Source: Maribacter polysaccharolyticus
Lineage (GTDB): Bacteria; Bacteroidota; Bacteroidia; Flavobacteriales; Flavobacteriaceae
NCBI RefSeq assembly: GCF_028882255.1
Contig: NZ_JARBUY010000001.1
Coordinates: forward strand, 59,875-123,874
DNA: 64,000 nt
Reading direction: 5' to 3'
Shown here: piece after piece, positions 39,282-48,995 of the stretch
Numbering within the stretch: position 1 is the stretch's first letter
How the letters are laid out: every line of letters begins with the position of its first letter
Translations under genes and position numbers: made by a program
The notes under the pieces: generated by a model
Seen by the model: the letters and a program-made list of their open reading frames with translations, nothing else
Database searches by the model: none
Told to the model about the DNA's origin: nothing

Positions 39282-39731
39282 ATGAATATAAAGATAAAAG
39301 ACCCAGATCTAGAATTCCTTGAAGACGGTCCTTGGGATGAGTTGTATGCCCTTACCAAGCGGTGGTCGACTGATATTGAATTTTATCGCGATGATCTTTG
39401 GTTTCTAAACCAATTGATAGCAAAATATATGATATGGATCATTAAATCGGAGAATCTAGACCTTGTCAACCAAATGCAGCGTGGACTATTCGAACTGAAC
39501 AAAAAAAGCAAAGATCTGCTGGAAAAATTAAGTAAGCATTCGATCCGGTTGGGACAATTGGTGGAAAACCCCAATAGTCGTGATGCGGGGGTCATTAAAT
39601 TGGAACATGAACATCTTGAAGAGGAAATCGCTGAATTTGTCAAATCATTTCGGAAGAACAGAAAAGAAGTCTTTAAGTTGACCTCCTATATCATCAATAG
39701 TGAAGAATTGGCAAGTATTATGGGGTCATAA
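39282..39731 (+). CDS. Hypothetical coiled-coil protein
   Basis: 149 residues with no signal peptide or membrane segment. It begins MNIKIKDPDLEFLEDGPWDELYALTKRW and then forms long helices rich in Leu, Glu and Lys (about 45-80 and 98-135), suggesting a helical bundle or coiled coil. I know no function. It is followed by a membrane-anchored flavodoxin-like gene 101 bp downstream on the same strand. Confidence 0.6.
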   Translation: MNIKIKDPDLEFLEDGPWDELYALTKRWSTDIEFYRDDLWFLNQLIAKYMIWIIKSENLDLVNQMQRGLFELNKKSKDLLEKLSKHSIRLGQLVENPNSRDAGVIKLEHEHLEEEIAEFVKSFRKNRKEVFKLTSYIINSEELASIMGS

Positions 39732-39832
39732 CAGGTTCAATGATCAAAAGATCGGCATATGACCATGCTTTTAACGGCCACTAAGAAAGTATCAGGATTT
39801 AAACGTACGCTAATGCAATAAAAACCGACCCT

Positions 39833-40348
39833 ATGAAAATTAAATGGTATAAACTTGTAGTGGGTGCCCTTGTGATTTTTTTAGGGGTTTTCTTTTTGTT
39901 CGCCATTTGGTACAAGTACGAATACGCTATGGAAATGGCCGAGGTTTATGAGATCAATACGCCCCAATTGAACAAAAGACTTCTTATTGCTACCCAAGGC
40001 AGTGATTTTAAAAACAGTGTTTCCAAAGGGGTAATCGATCATTATAGAACGGATTCCGTTTATATCAAGGTAATTGATGTCTCATCCATTATGGAGGTTT
40101 CATTCGAAGACTATGATGCCATTTTGATATTACATACCTGGGAATACAACCAAGCGCCGGAAGCCGTTACCACCTTTTTGGAAAATGCGGGTTCCTTCAA
40201 AAATAAAACGGTCATATTGACGACTTCCGGGGAAGGTTCTGAAACAATGGAAGGTGTTGATGCCCTCACCGGCGAATCCCGTTTGGAAGATGCCCCGAAA
40301 TCCATAGAAAGGATACTCGCACGACTAGATCCCCTATTGTATTTCTAA
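39833..40348 (+). CDS. Membrane-anchored flavodoxin-like protein
   Basis: 171 residues. An N-terminal anchor (about 8-27, LVVGALVIFLGVFFLFAIWY) is followed by a domain with alternating strands and helices: KRLLIATQGSDFKNSVSKGVIDHY, YDAILILHTWEYNQAP and KTVILTTSGEGSETMEGVDALTG. The strand order and the Gly/Ser loop resemble flavodoxin-like folds, although the first phosphate loop (ATQGSDF) is not a standard T-x-T-G-x-T. FMN binding is therefore doubtful. The soluble part would lie in the periplasm. Confidence 0.55.
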   Translation: MKIKWYKLVVGALVIFLGVFFLFAIWYKYEYAMEMAEVYEINTPQLNKRLLIATQGSDFKNSVSKGVIDHYRTDSVYIKVIDVSSIMEVSFEDYDAILILHTWEYNQAPEAVTTFLENAGSFKNKTVILTTSGEGSETMEGVDALTGESRLEDAPKSIERILARLDPLLYF

Positions 40349-40424
40349 AATTACTTTCCGTTCCCGGCATTCCAATGAATACGTTGTACTGATATTGGTC
40401 ATTCCATAACTTTTTACACCATCT

Positions 40425-40432
40425 TATTTTTG
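40425..40432 (+). promoter_or_regulatory. -7 box of the AI-2E-family gene
   Basis: TATTTTTG matches TAnnTTTG and lies 17 bp before ATG 40450, which supports that upstream ATG as the original start of the frameshifted transporter gene. Confidence 0.45.
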
Positions 40433-40449
40433 GATAGATTTAGTATCCA

Positions 40450-41573
40450 ATGAAAAAATATACCATCAACTTGCCCAATGTATTCTATTTCTTTGGCGCG
40501 ACAGCGTTATTGGTATATTTATTGTTGGTGGGGAAGGTCATTTTGGCGCCGTTGGTTTTCAGTTTTTTTTTGCCCTAATGTTAATGCCCTTAGTTTCATT
40601 TTTTGAAAGCAAACTTCGCCATCGTATTATAGCCATTATCGTAGCTTATCTCGTCGCTGTGGTACCTTTGTTCGGGATACTTTTCTTTTTTTTCAATCAA
40701 TCCCGAATACTGTTCAATGAACTACCGTCTTTACGCGATAAACTGAATAATGTCTCGATCTGGTTCATGGATTGGTTCAATCAGCAATTCAATATAAATC
40801 CCCAGACATCTTCAGACTGGATCGACAACATAATGGCTACGATCGATATTCCCATAGAACTGTTACAGGGGAGTTTTCAATCCGGTACCAATATCCTCGC
40901 AAACACCGTTCTTATCGTTTTGACCACCTATTTTTTATTGTTATATCGAACGGCTTTTAAAAATTTTCTACTGTCTCAATTGGGCCCGAAATACAGGGAA
41001 ACTACGCAGCAGCTTTTCGAACAGCTGAAGAAATTGGCCAAACGTTATATGATAGGCCAAGGGTTGGTAATTCTTATTCTAGGTTTGCTTATTGGATTTG
41101 GTTTGTGGCTTATTGGGGTACCCTATCCGTTTTTTTGGGGTTTTTTGGCGGGTTTCCTAGAGATCATTCCCTATGTCGGCACTTCAATAGGCGCTATCCT
41201 TCCCATTACTTATATGTTGATGGTTTCCGATTCGTTATGGCAACCGGTGGCCGTACTAATTTGGTATATCATCATACAGCAATTGGAAGGTAATGTGATA
41301 TCGCCCAATGTGATGGGTTCGAGTATCAAGGTCAATCCCTTGTTCATTATCATGGGTTTGTTTTTAGGCGGCTTTATGTGGGGAGTATCGGGTATGGTCT
41401 TGGCCCTGCCCGTTTTGGCCATTTCAAAAGAGGTTTTCAGAAGTTATGATGTTTTGGAACCTATCAGCTATTTAATGGAAGACGGACTCTCGAGGAAAGC
41501 GGACATTTTTTTAGGGAAATTCGATAAAGAGGAGTATCGATTTCTTAAGTTGTTTTTTAAAGATAAGGAGTAG
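40450..41573 (+). pseudogene. AI-2E/PerM family permease interrupted by a poly-T frameshift
   Basis: ATG at 40450 begins MKKYTINLPNVFYFFGATAL and LVYLLLVGKVILAPLVFSFF, a normal family N-terminus, and then hits TAA at 40576-40578 after a run of nine T (40563-40571). One added T would restore the reading FSFFFALMLMPLVSFFESKL and join it to the remaining 331 codons (ATG at 40578). That part holds the rest of the domain, including TYFLLLYRTAFKNFLL, GVPYPFFWGFLAGFLEIIPYVGTSIGAILP and EGNVISPNVMGSSIKVNPL. The stop and the inner ATG overlap as TAATG, so the two parts might still be made separately. The family exports small molecules and is not restricted to autoinducer-2. A homopolymer sequencing error is an alternative. 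Confidence 0.75.
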
Positions 41574-41586
41574 GGTGGTAGTGTGG

Positions 41587-41641
41587 GCAATGAACAATGA
41601 ACAATTAGCAATGAACAATTAGCAATTAGCAATGAGCAATG
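41587..41641. repeat. Tandem AT-rich heptamer-like repeats
   Basis: About eight imperfect copies of a 7-base unit (CAATGAA / CAATTAG / CAATGAG) in a row between convergent genes. Such arrays can expand and contract by slippage. Confidence 0.75.
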
Positions 41642-41681
41642 GACCATTACCTTGATTACGGTTGATGAGGACCATAGGGAA

Positions 41682-44516
41682 CTAGGGAATGGGATCTTCA
41701 TTCAGGGATGCAAGTACCTTAGCTGCCCTTTCCCTTATTTTTTTATTGGTATCGGTCAATGCAGATTGCACTATAGGGGCAAAGGCATTATCGCCTATTG
41801 TTTCAATCAAGGAGAGTACGGCTTGCTTTAATTTCATATCCTTTCTCGCCAATAGGGTTTGGTAACATTCGGTTTCACTAATGGTCTTAATGTTAAGCTT
41901 TCTTATTTTTTCATCCGATACGCTATCGACCAAAACGGATTCCGTAATGGGGATCAGAACCGATTTGAGTTGGTAGTTAAGGATGTTATCCAAAAATTCA
42001 ATGGCATGAATGCGTTGCTCTTCCTTACCTTTTAAAATGATATCCAATAAAGGGTCTACATCGGAAGGGGGATATTTAACTCCTAAAAACTTAAAAATGC
42101 GTTCCAGTTGACGATCAAGCCGTTGCTCCAATAATCGGATCAAATTGTTCCTGGCTTCCACTTCATCGGGTGCTATGGTCACGCTCTTTTTTTTGTATTG
42201 TACCAAAATTTGTGAATGGATGGCCGATAGGGTGATTTGGTACAACTGGCACTCGTCCACAATTTTAGTGATTATTGATTTATCCGTTATTTTTAGGTTC
42301 GGGTGTTTCCATTTGAGTCTTCTAAGGGCTTCAATGGCTTCCATTTTTATGGAGTGTTCGGTTCCTTCCGTTAGTTTCAACAATGAATTCACGGCCTTTT
42401 GGGATGCGAATTTCTCAATCACCAAAACGATATGGTTCGCATCTTCAAGATCAACAACATCTTCCCGAACTTTTGCAATCAGTATATCGATAATGGGATC
42501 CCCATAATTATATAGGGCCTCAAGGGCGGTTTTTCTGACTTCCTTTCCCGATAAATGGCTTATTATACAATCGATAAACCGGGGATCCAAAGTTTTGGAA
42601 GCTGAAAAAATGGCCTTTTTCAATACATGCAGGTCACTTGACATCAAATACTCCTCAAGCATTGGGTAGTATTTTTCGACTTTAGCTTGGCCGATAGCTT
42701 CCAAAATGGCCTCCAATTTATTTCTTTTTTCTTCCTTGGAGATTAAACTGTCCAATTGTCCAATGGCTTGTTTTAAGAATTCCTCCAGCTGAAACTGTTC
42801 TTGTAGGGACTTATTGTTCCTTAACTCCATGGATAATCCTATCAAAGCGGCATTGGCGATGGTCGGGTCTTCGGATCCAAGATATTTATTGAATAGCCCT
42901 ACGGTATCGCTGTCATGATTTTTCAACAAATACCTGAAGGCTGCAGAGGTCACTTTTTGGTCGCTATCGTATACCATGGCCGTTAGCTCTTGTGAAAGGT
43001 TTTCAGTTCTTAGAAAATAAAGATTCTCAATTGCCAAAGCCCTTACTTTGGCCGATTCATGGCGTATCAATCCCTTAATGGCTTCAAAAAATCGCTCGTC
43101 CTTGACATCCAGCGTTTTCTGTAGCATATGCAATATCTGCCCCTCAGATCCATTTTGGAAGACCCTGATAACGGAAGGTACTATGGCCGTGACTTCCTTT
43201 TCCGGCCTAGGGGGTTTCTGAACCTTTTCTTTTGAAGGCTCGAATATTTTTTTGAAGGTGGTAATATATTCTTTTCTCAAATGATAGATAAAGTACAACC
43301 ATATCGAAATCAATACGATGATGATCAAACTGACATAGGTGGATGGAATTTCGAGGGCATTGATAAAAAATATGAGAATAAAGCCAGCCAAACCCGTTGC
43401 CAGACTATCGACCACAACATCGGTAAATGTTTTCGTCTTTTTTTTAATTTCTATCGGTATGGGAATGGAAAGTAATTCAGTAGCAGCCTTGTTAATCGAT
43501 TGCTTTAAACTACCATCAACCACCTTTATGAGGATGATGACCCATAATTGGGGTAAAAAAAGCAGTAATAGCGATCCAAAAAGGATTCCCGACGGAAGCC
43601 ATAGCAGCGACTTCCCTACACCAAAAATACCAACGATCCTTTTGGTAAGGAATAACTGTATCAGCAGGGATATCAAACTCAAGGTAGAAAACCAAAAACC
43701 AAAGAAAACGGTCAGTTCTTCCTGATCTTCGATTAATCTGGATGCATAGTCACTATATTGATAATCCACTAATTTTGCCACCAAGACGCTAATGCCGATT
43801 ACAGTAGCGATCAAGATCAAGAGCTTGGATTGTTTTATCAATTTAAAGGGCGAATCACCTTTTGGTGTACTGCGTAATGAAACTTGAAAAGGGTTCAGTT
43901 TTTCAACTTCATGCTTCCATATATACCGCATTATGGGCAAACAGCACGCCAATAGGGCAGCGGCAATGAAGAAAAGACTCTCCGTATTTATGAAACTTGC
44001 CAACAATGATGTGAGATAGCCACCAAAAATACCCCCTGCAATGGCTCCTGCCCCTATAAATCCGAAAACGCGTTTTGCTTCCCTGACATTGTAGACAAGG
44101 TTTGCCAATATCCAGAATTGTGATGCGACCAAAAGGCCAAAAATGGCCACCCATATGTATGGGATGTATAAAAGGAGCCCGTTTGCAATATTCAAATTAA
44201 ACCAAATACCAAAGACCATCAATGAAAGTATCGAACCGATTAGGGTTCTTTCAATAATCCTTTTCAATGGATATTTTTCCAACGCCCTATCATAAAAATA
44301 AGAACCTATAATGGCCATCAACGCCGTAAGAACATACCCCACCGGTAACGCATCGGAAGAAAGTTCGGATAAAAAAAGGGAATTGATCGTAGGTTTTACA
44401 ATGAGAAGGGTGGTAATCAGTAAAAAAATGTTCAGTTGTAACAAAAGTGTCTTTTTAAGTTCACTTTCTTCAATGTCAAAAACCCTTAATGAATATGCCT
44501 TTAAAGTTTTGATCAT
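41682..44516 (-). CDS. Npt1/Npt2-type nucleotide transporter-like protein fused to HEAT repeats
   Basis: 944 residues from ATG at 44514-44516; the frame is open further to 44579, but the upstream part lacks family character. The first 420 residues hold about twelve membrane segments with FLLITTLLIVKPTINSLFLSEL, SQFWILANLVYNVREAKRVFGFIGAGAIAGGIFGG and LSIPIPIEIKKKTKTFTDVVVDSL, resembling the ATP/ADP-translocase (Npt) family. After a basic linker (about 435-465), roughly 480 residues of HEAT-like helical repeats follow (ALAIENLYFLRTENLSQEL, AALIGLSMELR, ALEALYNYGDPIIDILI). The repeats probably form a cytoplasmic solenoid for protein contacts. True nucleotide transport is not established for such bacterial fusions. 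Confidence 0.8.
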   Translation of the reverse strand: MIKTLKAYSLRVFDIEESELKKTLLLQLNIFLLITTLLIVKPTINSLFLSELSSDALPVGYVLTALMAIIGSYFYDRALEKYPLKRIIERTLIGSILSLMVFGIWFNLNIANGLLLYIPYIWVAIFGLLVASQFWILANLVYNVREAKRVFGFIGAGAIAGGIFGGYLTSLLASFINTESLFFIAAALLACCLPIMRYIWKHEVEKLNPFQVSLRSTPKGDSPFKLIKQSKLLILIATVIGISVLVAKLVDYQYSDYASRLIEDQEELTVFFGFWFSTLSLISLLIQLFLTKRIVGIFGVGKSLLWLPSGILFGSLLLLFLPQLWVIILIKVVDGSLKQSINKAATELLSIPIPIEIKKKTKTFTDVVVDSLATGLAGFILIFFINALEIPSTYVSLIIIVLISIWLYFIYHLRKEYITTFKKIFEPSKEKVQKPPRPEKEVTAIVPSVIRVFQNGSEGQILHMLQKTLDVKDERFFEAIKGLIRHESAKVRALAIENLYFLRTENLSQELTAMVYDSDQKVTSAAFRYLLKNHDSDTVGLFNKYLGSEDPTIANAALIGLSMELRNNKSLQEQFQLEEFLKQAIGQLDSLISKEEKRNKLEAILEAIGQAKVEKYYPMLEEYLMSSDLHVLKKAIFSASKTLDPRFIDCIISHLSGKEVRKTALEALYNYGDPIIDILIAKVREDVVDLEDANHIVLVIEKFASQKAVNSLLKLTEGTEHSIKMEAIEALRRLKWKHPNLKITDKSIITKIVDECQLYQITLSAIHSQILVQYKKKSVTIAPDEVEARNNLIRLLEQRLDRQLERIFKFLGVKYPPSDVDPLLDIILKGKEEQRIHAIEFLDNILNYQLKSVLIPITESVLVDSVSDEKIRKLNIKTISETECYQTLLARKDMKLKQAVLSLIETIGDNAFAPIVQSALTDTNKKIRERAAKVLASLNEDPIP

Positions 44517-44747
44517 AGTTGTCTGAAATATTTTTATTATCCTGTCACCAACCTTTCCATTTGGGCAGATGATCCACACTGTGAATATAAGAGGAATTAT
44601 CTTTAATTAAAGCTATCCATTTTAGGTTTTTTGAGGAATTGACGGACGATTTTCATTATGGGAGTAGGGTGGTGGGTTTTGGTACCGAACTTACCCCATC
44701 GATATAAAAAATTAACCAGAAAAAGGTATCGTCTCGCTATTTTTCGA

Positions 44748-45662
44748 TCAGGGCTTTGCTGAGCCTTTGACATGTTCTTTTTTCGCAATGGTCTCCACCT
44801 GTATCGGGGCGTTTTCCCGGTACATTTTGTGTTCGACTATCAAAGCAGGTAGGTTAAAACCATTTTCCAACAATACATCTTTGATTTCACGCATAACCCT
44901 ACTTTTTATAAGCTCTCCCATATTGGGGTCGTTTTTTGGGGAGTTGGTTTTTAGGATATCGACCCAGAAAGTAATTTTAATCACCACGCTAGACTCCCCA
45001 ATTTCATCAATCAACATATTCGGCAAAGGCTTGGGAAGTACGTCCTTTTGTTTTGAAAAATAAGCAAGAATGACTTCCCTTGCTCGGGCCAAATCATCAA
45101 AAGTATCCAAGCCAACCTTGAATTCTTGCCGTATTAGTCCGTCTTTGGTGTAATTGATCAATACATTCTTGACGATCATGGAATTGGGGATGAAAATATC
45201 CCTGCCATCGGCGGTTCTGATATGGGTGACCCGTAAATCCAAATTCCTTACCGGGCCCTTGTATTTATCCATTTCAATGATATCCCCCTTTTTAAAAGGC
45301 CTGTTTACAGCCAATAATATTCCGGACAGAAAGTTTTCCGCGATGTCTTTGAACGCAAATCCAACAATAATGGCAGATATACCCGCTCCGGCCAAAATAC
45401 TGCTGCCAATACCTCCAAAACCAACAAAATGTAGCGCGATGATAACCCCTAAAATGATGAAGATCCATTTGGTGACATCTCCGGCAAAATTAGCTACGAT
45501 AGTGTCTTTCCATTTAGCGGTCAATCTTGTCCGTATCAGTTTTCTAAGCAGTAATCCCATTATCGTAAAGACGATAAGGACCATAATGCCGGAAAGAATA
45601 TTGGGAAATGCCTTGATCAGCGTATCCCCGAAATCCACAAATACTTTTTCGATCTGACCCAT
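44748..45662 (-). CDS. Small-conductance mechanosensitive channel (MscS family)
   Basis: 304 residues with three N-terminal membrane helices. TM3 carries the Gly/Ala-rich pore helix GIGSSILAGAGISAIIVGFAFKDIAENFLSGILL, then the beta domain begins with NRPFKKGDIIEMDKYKGPVRNLDLRVTHIRTADGRDIFIPN, the MscS signature. A long cytoplasmic cage domain follows. It opens under membrane tension to release solutes after osmotic downshock. It lies one base from the LapA-like gene upstream and is likely co-transcribed with it. Confidence 0.92.
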   Translation of the reverse strand: MGQIEKVFVDFGDTLIKAFPNILSGIMVLIVFTIMGLLLRKLIRTRLTAKWKDTIVANFAGDVTKWIFIILGVIIALHFVGFGGIGSSILAGAGISAIIVGFAFKDIAENFLSGILLAVNRPFKKGDIIEMDKYKGPVRNLDLRVTHIRTADGRDIFIPNSMIVKNVLINYTKDGLIRQEFKVGLDTFDDLARAREVILAYFSKQKDVLPKPLPNMLIDEIGESSVVIKITFWVDILKTNSPKNDPNMGELIKSRVMREIKDVLLENGFNLPALIVEHKMYRENAPIQVETIAKKEHVKGSAKP

Positions 45663-45663
45663 A

Positions 45664-45867
45664 TTATTCTTTAGGAACCATTTTCTTCTTTAAAGATACT
45701 AGAATGCCTACGATTACCCCAATCACAAAGCTGCCTAAAATGACCAATACCCGAGACATCGATAGCTTCCATATCAAAAACCTGACATCGGTAACATCCG
45801 TATTTTGCAGCGAAAATACCACGACCAAGGTCGCAGCAATAATGGCCATAATGGTTTTGAATTTCAT
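45664..45867 (-). CDS. LapA-domain (DUF1049) small membrane protein
   Basis: 67 residues with two membrane helices and the family motif FSLQNTDVTDVRFLIWKLSMSRVLVILGSFVIGVIVG, ending in a basic tail. In Proteobacteria LapA-domain proteins assist LPS assembly; in Bacteroidota the role is unknown. It directly precedes the MscS gene. Confidence 0.85.
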   Translation of the reverse strand: MKFKTIMAIIAATLVVVFSLQNTDVTDVRFLIWKLSMSRVLVILGSFVIGVIVGILVSLKKKMVPKE

Positions 45868-46015
45868 AGTCTATAGCAACTGGTTAACAACGTTTTCCTT
45901 GATATCCAATCTCAAATTGGTACCACATTGCAATGTAATACACGATCGATAAATATAACCCGACCGGTTTTAAAAAAGAATGATAGATATCATTTCCCAT
46001 GAACAACCGGGCGCT

Positions 46016-46843
46016 TTATTTCTTTATGATTTTAGACTTATCGGTCAAACCTTTTATTTCAATTTTGGGGTCGCCGTACACATAGATCTTACTGCTGCCT
46101 TGGGCATATAATTCCAAATTTTTGTTCACATTGACATAAACATCCGAGGAATTGGAAGTGTACAGGTCGGCAACGGATATTTTCATTTTCCTGGCATTGA
46201 ATTTTGAAGACCCCTTAAGACTTATATAGGCGTCATCCACCTTGCCATTGGTATCGAGTTCGGCGGAAGCGTTTAGCGTGACACGCAATTTATCCGTTAC
46301 CAGATATGCCTTCATATCCGTCCGGTCATTCATGACCAACGTTGCATTGTCCGATTCGATATTGATTTTTCCACCCGCATTGCGATGTAGTATCACGGTA
46401 ACATCATCGGATTTGACATTTAAATCAAACCGACTTGAATTATACCCGGTAAGATAGAACTTGGCAGCTTCGATATTTTTTTTAGAGGTGACCTTTGCGC
46501 CGTTTTTAAGTATAAGTTGTTCAACATCCCTGACGGTGAGTTGGATATCAAGCTTTTTCTTAGCGGTAATTTTAAAAAGGGTATAAATCCTTAGGGTATT
46601 GTCAAAAACCGAAAAATCGATAACATCGATTAGGTTGTTATCGACTTTTAAAACATAGTTATTTTCATTACCTTGGAATAAGGTTACCTCCAACCCATCG
46701 TCAACCTCAATGATATTGAAGGTGCCATCTATTTTCCGTACCACTTCGGTAACTTCTTTATTCCCCTTTATCTTGGGTTTCTTTTGGGCATTGGCCAAAG
46801 TTCCGAGACCCAATAGTGCAAGTACAACGATTAAACTTTTCAT
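46016..46843 (-). CDS. Secreted GIN-domain (DUF2807) protein
   Basis: 275 residues from ATG at 46841-46843, chosen because the N-terminus MKSLIVVLALLGLGTLANAQ is a clean signal peptide; the frame extends a further 25 codons without sense. The mature part is a repetitive right-handed beta-helix pattern (FNIIEVDDGLEVTLFQGNEN, SSRFDLNVKSDDVTVILHRNAG, YISLKGSSKFNARKM, SSDVYVNVNKNLELYAQGSSKIYVYGDPKIE) of the auto-transporter adhesin head GIN domain. It is exported to the periplasm or surface; function unknown. Confidence 0.9.
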   Translation of the reverse strand: MKSLIVVLALLGLGTLANAQKKPKIKGNKEVTEVVRKIDGTFNIIEVDDGLEVTLFQGNENNYVLKVDNNLIDVIDFSVFDNTLRIYTLFKITAKKKLDIQLTVRDVEQLILKNGAKVTSKKNIEAAKFYLTGYNSSRFDLNVKSDDVTVILHRNAGGKINIESDNATLVMNDRTDMKAYLVTDKLRVTLNASAELDTNGKVDDAYISLKGSSKFNARKMKISVADLYTSNSSDVYVNVNKNLELYAQGSSKIYVYGDPKIEIKGLTDKSKIIKK

Positions 46844-46960
46844 AGTGATCTTTTTTATGGGATTGGTATGAAGGAAAATACCGGACACCCTGTAAACAAA
46901 TATCTTGGTAATTCCCACGTTCCCAAATGATCTAGATCAGAATCTTGTAACATATAATGT

Positions 46961-47604
46961 TGAGCTCCTCCCGATAAAACGGACAGCTTGGAACAAGAGG
47001 ATTATTAAGGAATAAATGTTAGGCTTTAATTAACAATTTGCCTAGGAAACGATCAAAGTATTCGGAGACGTAGATCGTATGTGCGAGCCAACAGTTGGAA
47101 ACGGGAACACGCACCCAGGAGGTGTGCCGTAAGAAGGGTATCCGTGATACCACCTTCTATAATTGGAAGAAGAAATACGGAGGGCTTGAAGTCTCTAAGC
47201 TGGGGGGGCACAAGAATTTTGGAGCGGGGAACTCCCAGTTGAAGAAACCGGTGGCGGACCCTAGCCTTGAAAAACAGGTTCTTCAGGACGTACCAAAAAA
47301 ATTCCAAGGCCGTCCCGAAAACGGGGGATGGGCTCCAATAAGGATGGAATATAATAGCCCCGTCCAGCATTGTTACAAGCTGGTATTGCTGCATAAGAAC
47401 CTGTTCTATTACAAGACCAAGGGGCAGGAGCGATGAACTGTTGCGCATGCGTATGAACGAGATAGCCTCCGTAAGGGTACGTAATGGGTTTTGACGCATC
47501 CTTATCCTTTTGAGAAGGAAAGGGCATCATCGACTACAACAAGCGGATATACGGGGTCCATTGGGAGGAAGGGCCGAACTTCAGGGATATTGGAAATTTC
47601 GGCT
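46961..47604 (+). mobile_element. Degenerate IS3-family insertion sequence remnant
   Basis: The left end resembles an IS3-type terminus (TGAGCTCCTCCCGATAAAAC, about 46964-46983). The orfA frame reads RKRSKYSET from 47044, then TAG at 47071-47073 in place of a Gln codon. It goes on through METGTRTQEVCRKKG, TTFYNWKKKYGGLEVSKL and LKKPVADPSLEKQVLQDV, matching the HTH_Tnp_1 protein of IS407-like elements. orfB follows in pieces: YKLVLLHKNLFYYK, then after a frameshift DELLRMRMNEIASVRV (TGA inside), then IIDYNKRIYGVHWEEGPNFR. The DDE core is missing, so the element is dead and truncated. Confidence 0.85.
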
Positions 47605-47779
47605 GATGATCATAGTCTGTTTAGGAATTAACAGGGTTTCCAATGAAAAAAAGCAGGATTAAGCAAATGATATTTTATATAAATGGTTACCTTTTGACGC
47701 TAAAAAAAATACCTGATAAACCCTATTTTCGATAAATACCTTAAATATTCCCTCATAAAATAATTTAAACCAAAGTATT

Positions 47780-48925
47780 ATGGATAAAAACCGTAGAAAC
47801 CTTGCGAAAATGTTGTCTTTAGGAGCAGTATTTCCAACCCAAATGGCCTATTCGTTCTCATCGATCATGGAGTCGGTGCAAGGGCATTCAGGAATGCCTC
47901 AGGATGCCATATGGGAAATACCCAAAACAAACATAGAAGAACTGTATAAAAAAGCCGTGGTTATTGATGGATTGACTATCACCAGAGGCTGGAGTGAGGT
48001 TTCCTTTAAGGCTTTGAATGAATCCGGATATACAGGTTTTCATGCCTCTTTGGTTTCAAGCAACTTTAAAACTGCGATGGCTTCGTTAGCTGAATGGAGG
48101 GATCGGATAGATGATAACCCCGATACGTTACTTTATGCTACGGGAGCAGATGATTTTGTACGAGCGAAAAAAGAGAATAAAAAAGCGGTTTTGCTAGGAT
48201 TCCAATTCGCTACTATGGTGGAAGAATCCATTGATAACCTAGATATCCTGTACAATGCCGGTTCACGTTGGATCCAACTTACATATAACCAAAGGAATTT
48301 AATAGGGGATGGATGTACCGAACGCACCAATTCAGGGTTGTCCGATTTTGGAATTGAAGTCGTAGAGCGCATGAACGAATTGGGTATCATAATAGACCTG
48401 TCACATTGCGGTGAACAAACCACCCTTGAAGGGATCGAGTTCAGTAAAACCCCTGTTTCGATAAATCACGCCATGTGTGAGGCACTGTATAAAAATTATC
48501 CCCGGGCCAAAACGGACGAACAGATCAAGGCCATGGCCGATAAGGGGGGGGTAATGGGCATTATCTGTTTGGGTTATATGATCGGACCGAACTTGGGTAC
48601 CGATACGACCTTGGAAACCTATGTGGATCATATCGATCATGCCGTAAAGGTTGGCGGGATCGATCATGTGGGTGTAGCCGCTGATTTTGGCATTGAAGGC
48701 ATGCAAGCCCATGGAGCTACCTATGAAAATTGGTATGTGCCGCGCTTAACCCGTTTTAAGCCCTCATATAAGGTACAATGGCCACCGTGGATTCCTGAAC
48801 TCGATAAACCGGATCGCTATTTACAAGTCGCCAAAGTCTTGGACAAAAGGGGCTACAGTACCGGGGATATCGAAAAGATATTGGGTCAAAACTGGTTGCG
48901 CTTTTATAACGAAACGTTGAAATAG
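47780..48925 (+). CDS. Membrane dipeptidase (peptidase family M19)
   Basis: 381 residues. The N-terminus MDKNRRNLAKMLSLGAVF has a twin-arginine look and may direct Tat export. Metal-site and family motifs are VVIDGLTI (in place of HxD), LLGFQFATMVEES, WIQLTYNQRNLIGDGCTERTNSGLSDFG, LGIIIDLSHCG, PVSINHAMCEAL and VGGIDHVGVAADFG. The first HxD zinc motif of classical renal dipeptidase appears as D-G-L, so metal binding may differ. It hydrolyses dipeptides, possibly D-amino acid ones. It sits between two mobile-element remnants and ends before a hairpin terminator. Confidence 0.85.
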   Translation: MDKNRRNLAKMLSLGAVFPTQMAYSFSSIMESVQGHSGMPQDAIWEIPKTNIEELYKKAVVIDGLTITRGWSEVSFKALNESGYTGFHASLVSSNFKTAMASLAEWRDRIDDNPDTLLYATGADDFVRAKKENKKAVLLGFQFATMVEESIDNLDILYNAGSRWIQLTYNQRNLIGDGCTERTNSGLSDFGIEVVERMNELGIIIDLSHCGEQTTLEGIEFSKTPVSINHAMCEALYKNYPRAKTDEQIKAMADKGGVMGIICLGYMIGPNLGTDTTLETYVDHIDHAVKVGGIDHVGVAADFGIEGMQAHGATYENWYVPRLTRFKPSYKVQWPPWIPELDKPDRYLQVAKVLDKRGYSTGDIEKILGQNWLRFYNETLK

Positions 48926-48958
48926 GATTCCTTTAATATAGATCATCGTAAGGCATTA

Positions 48959-48986
48959 TTGGGACTTGGCTCAAACCAAGTCCCAA
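48959..48986 (+). terminator. Hairpin terminator after the dipeptidase gene
   Basis: A perfect 11-bp stem (TTGGGACTTGG with CCAAGTCCCAA) and a 6-nt loop, followed by a weak T-rich tail. Confidence 0.75.
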
Positions 48987-48995
48987 ATATTTTAT

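Noticed and set aside
41587..41641. A CRISPR array
   Set aside because: The units are 7 bases and contiguous without spacers. No CRISPR repeats or cas genes occur in the window.
47053..47530. Minus-strand frames of 148 and 89 codons at 47 kb
   Set aside because: They are shadows of the degenerate IS3 transposase read on the plus strand.
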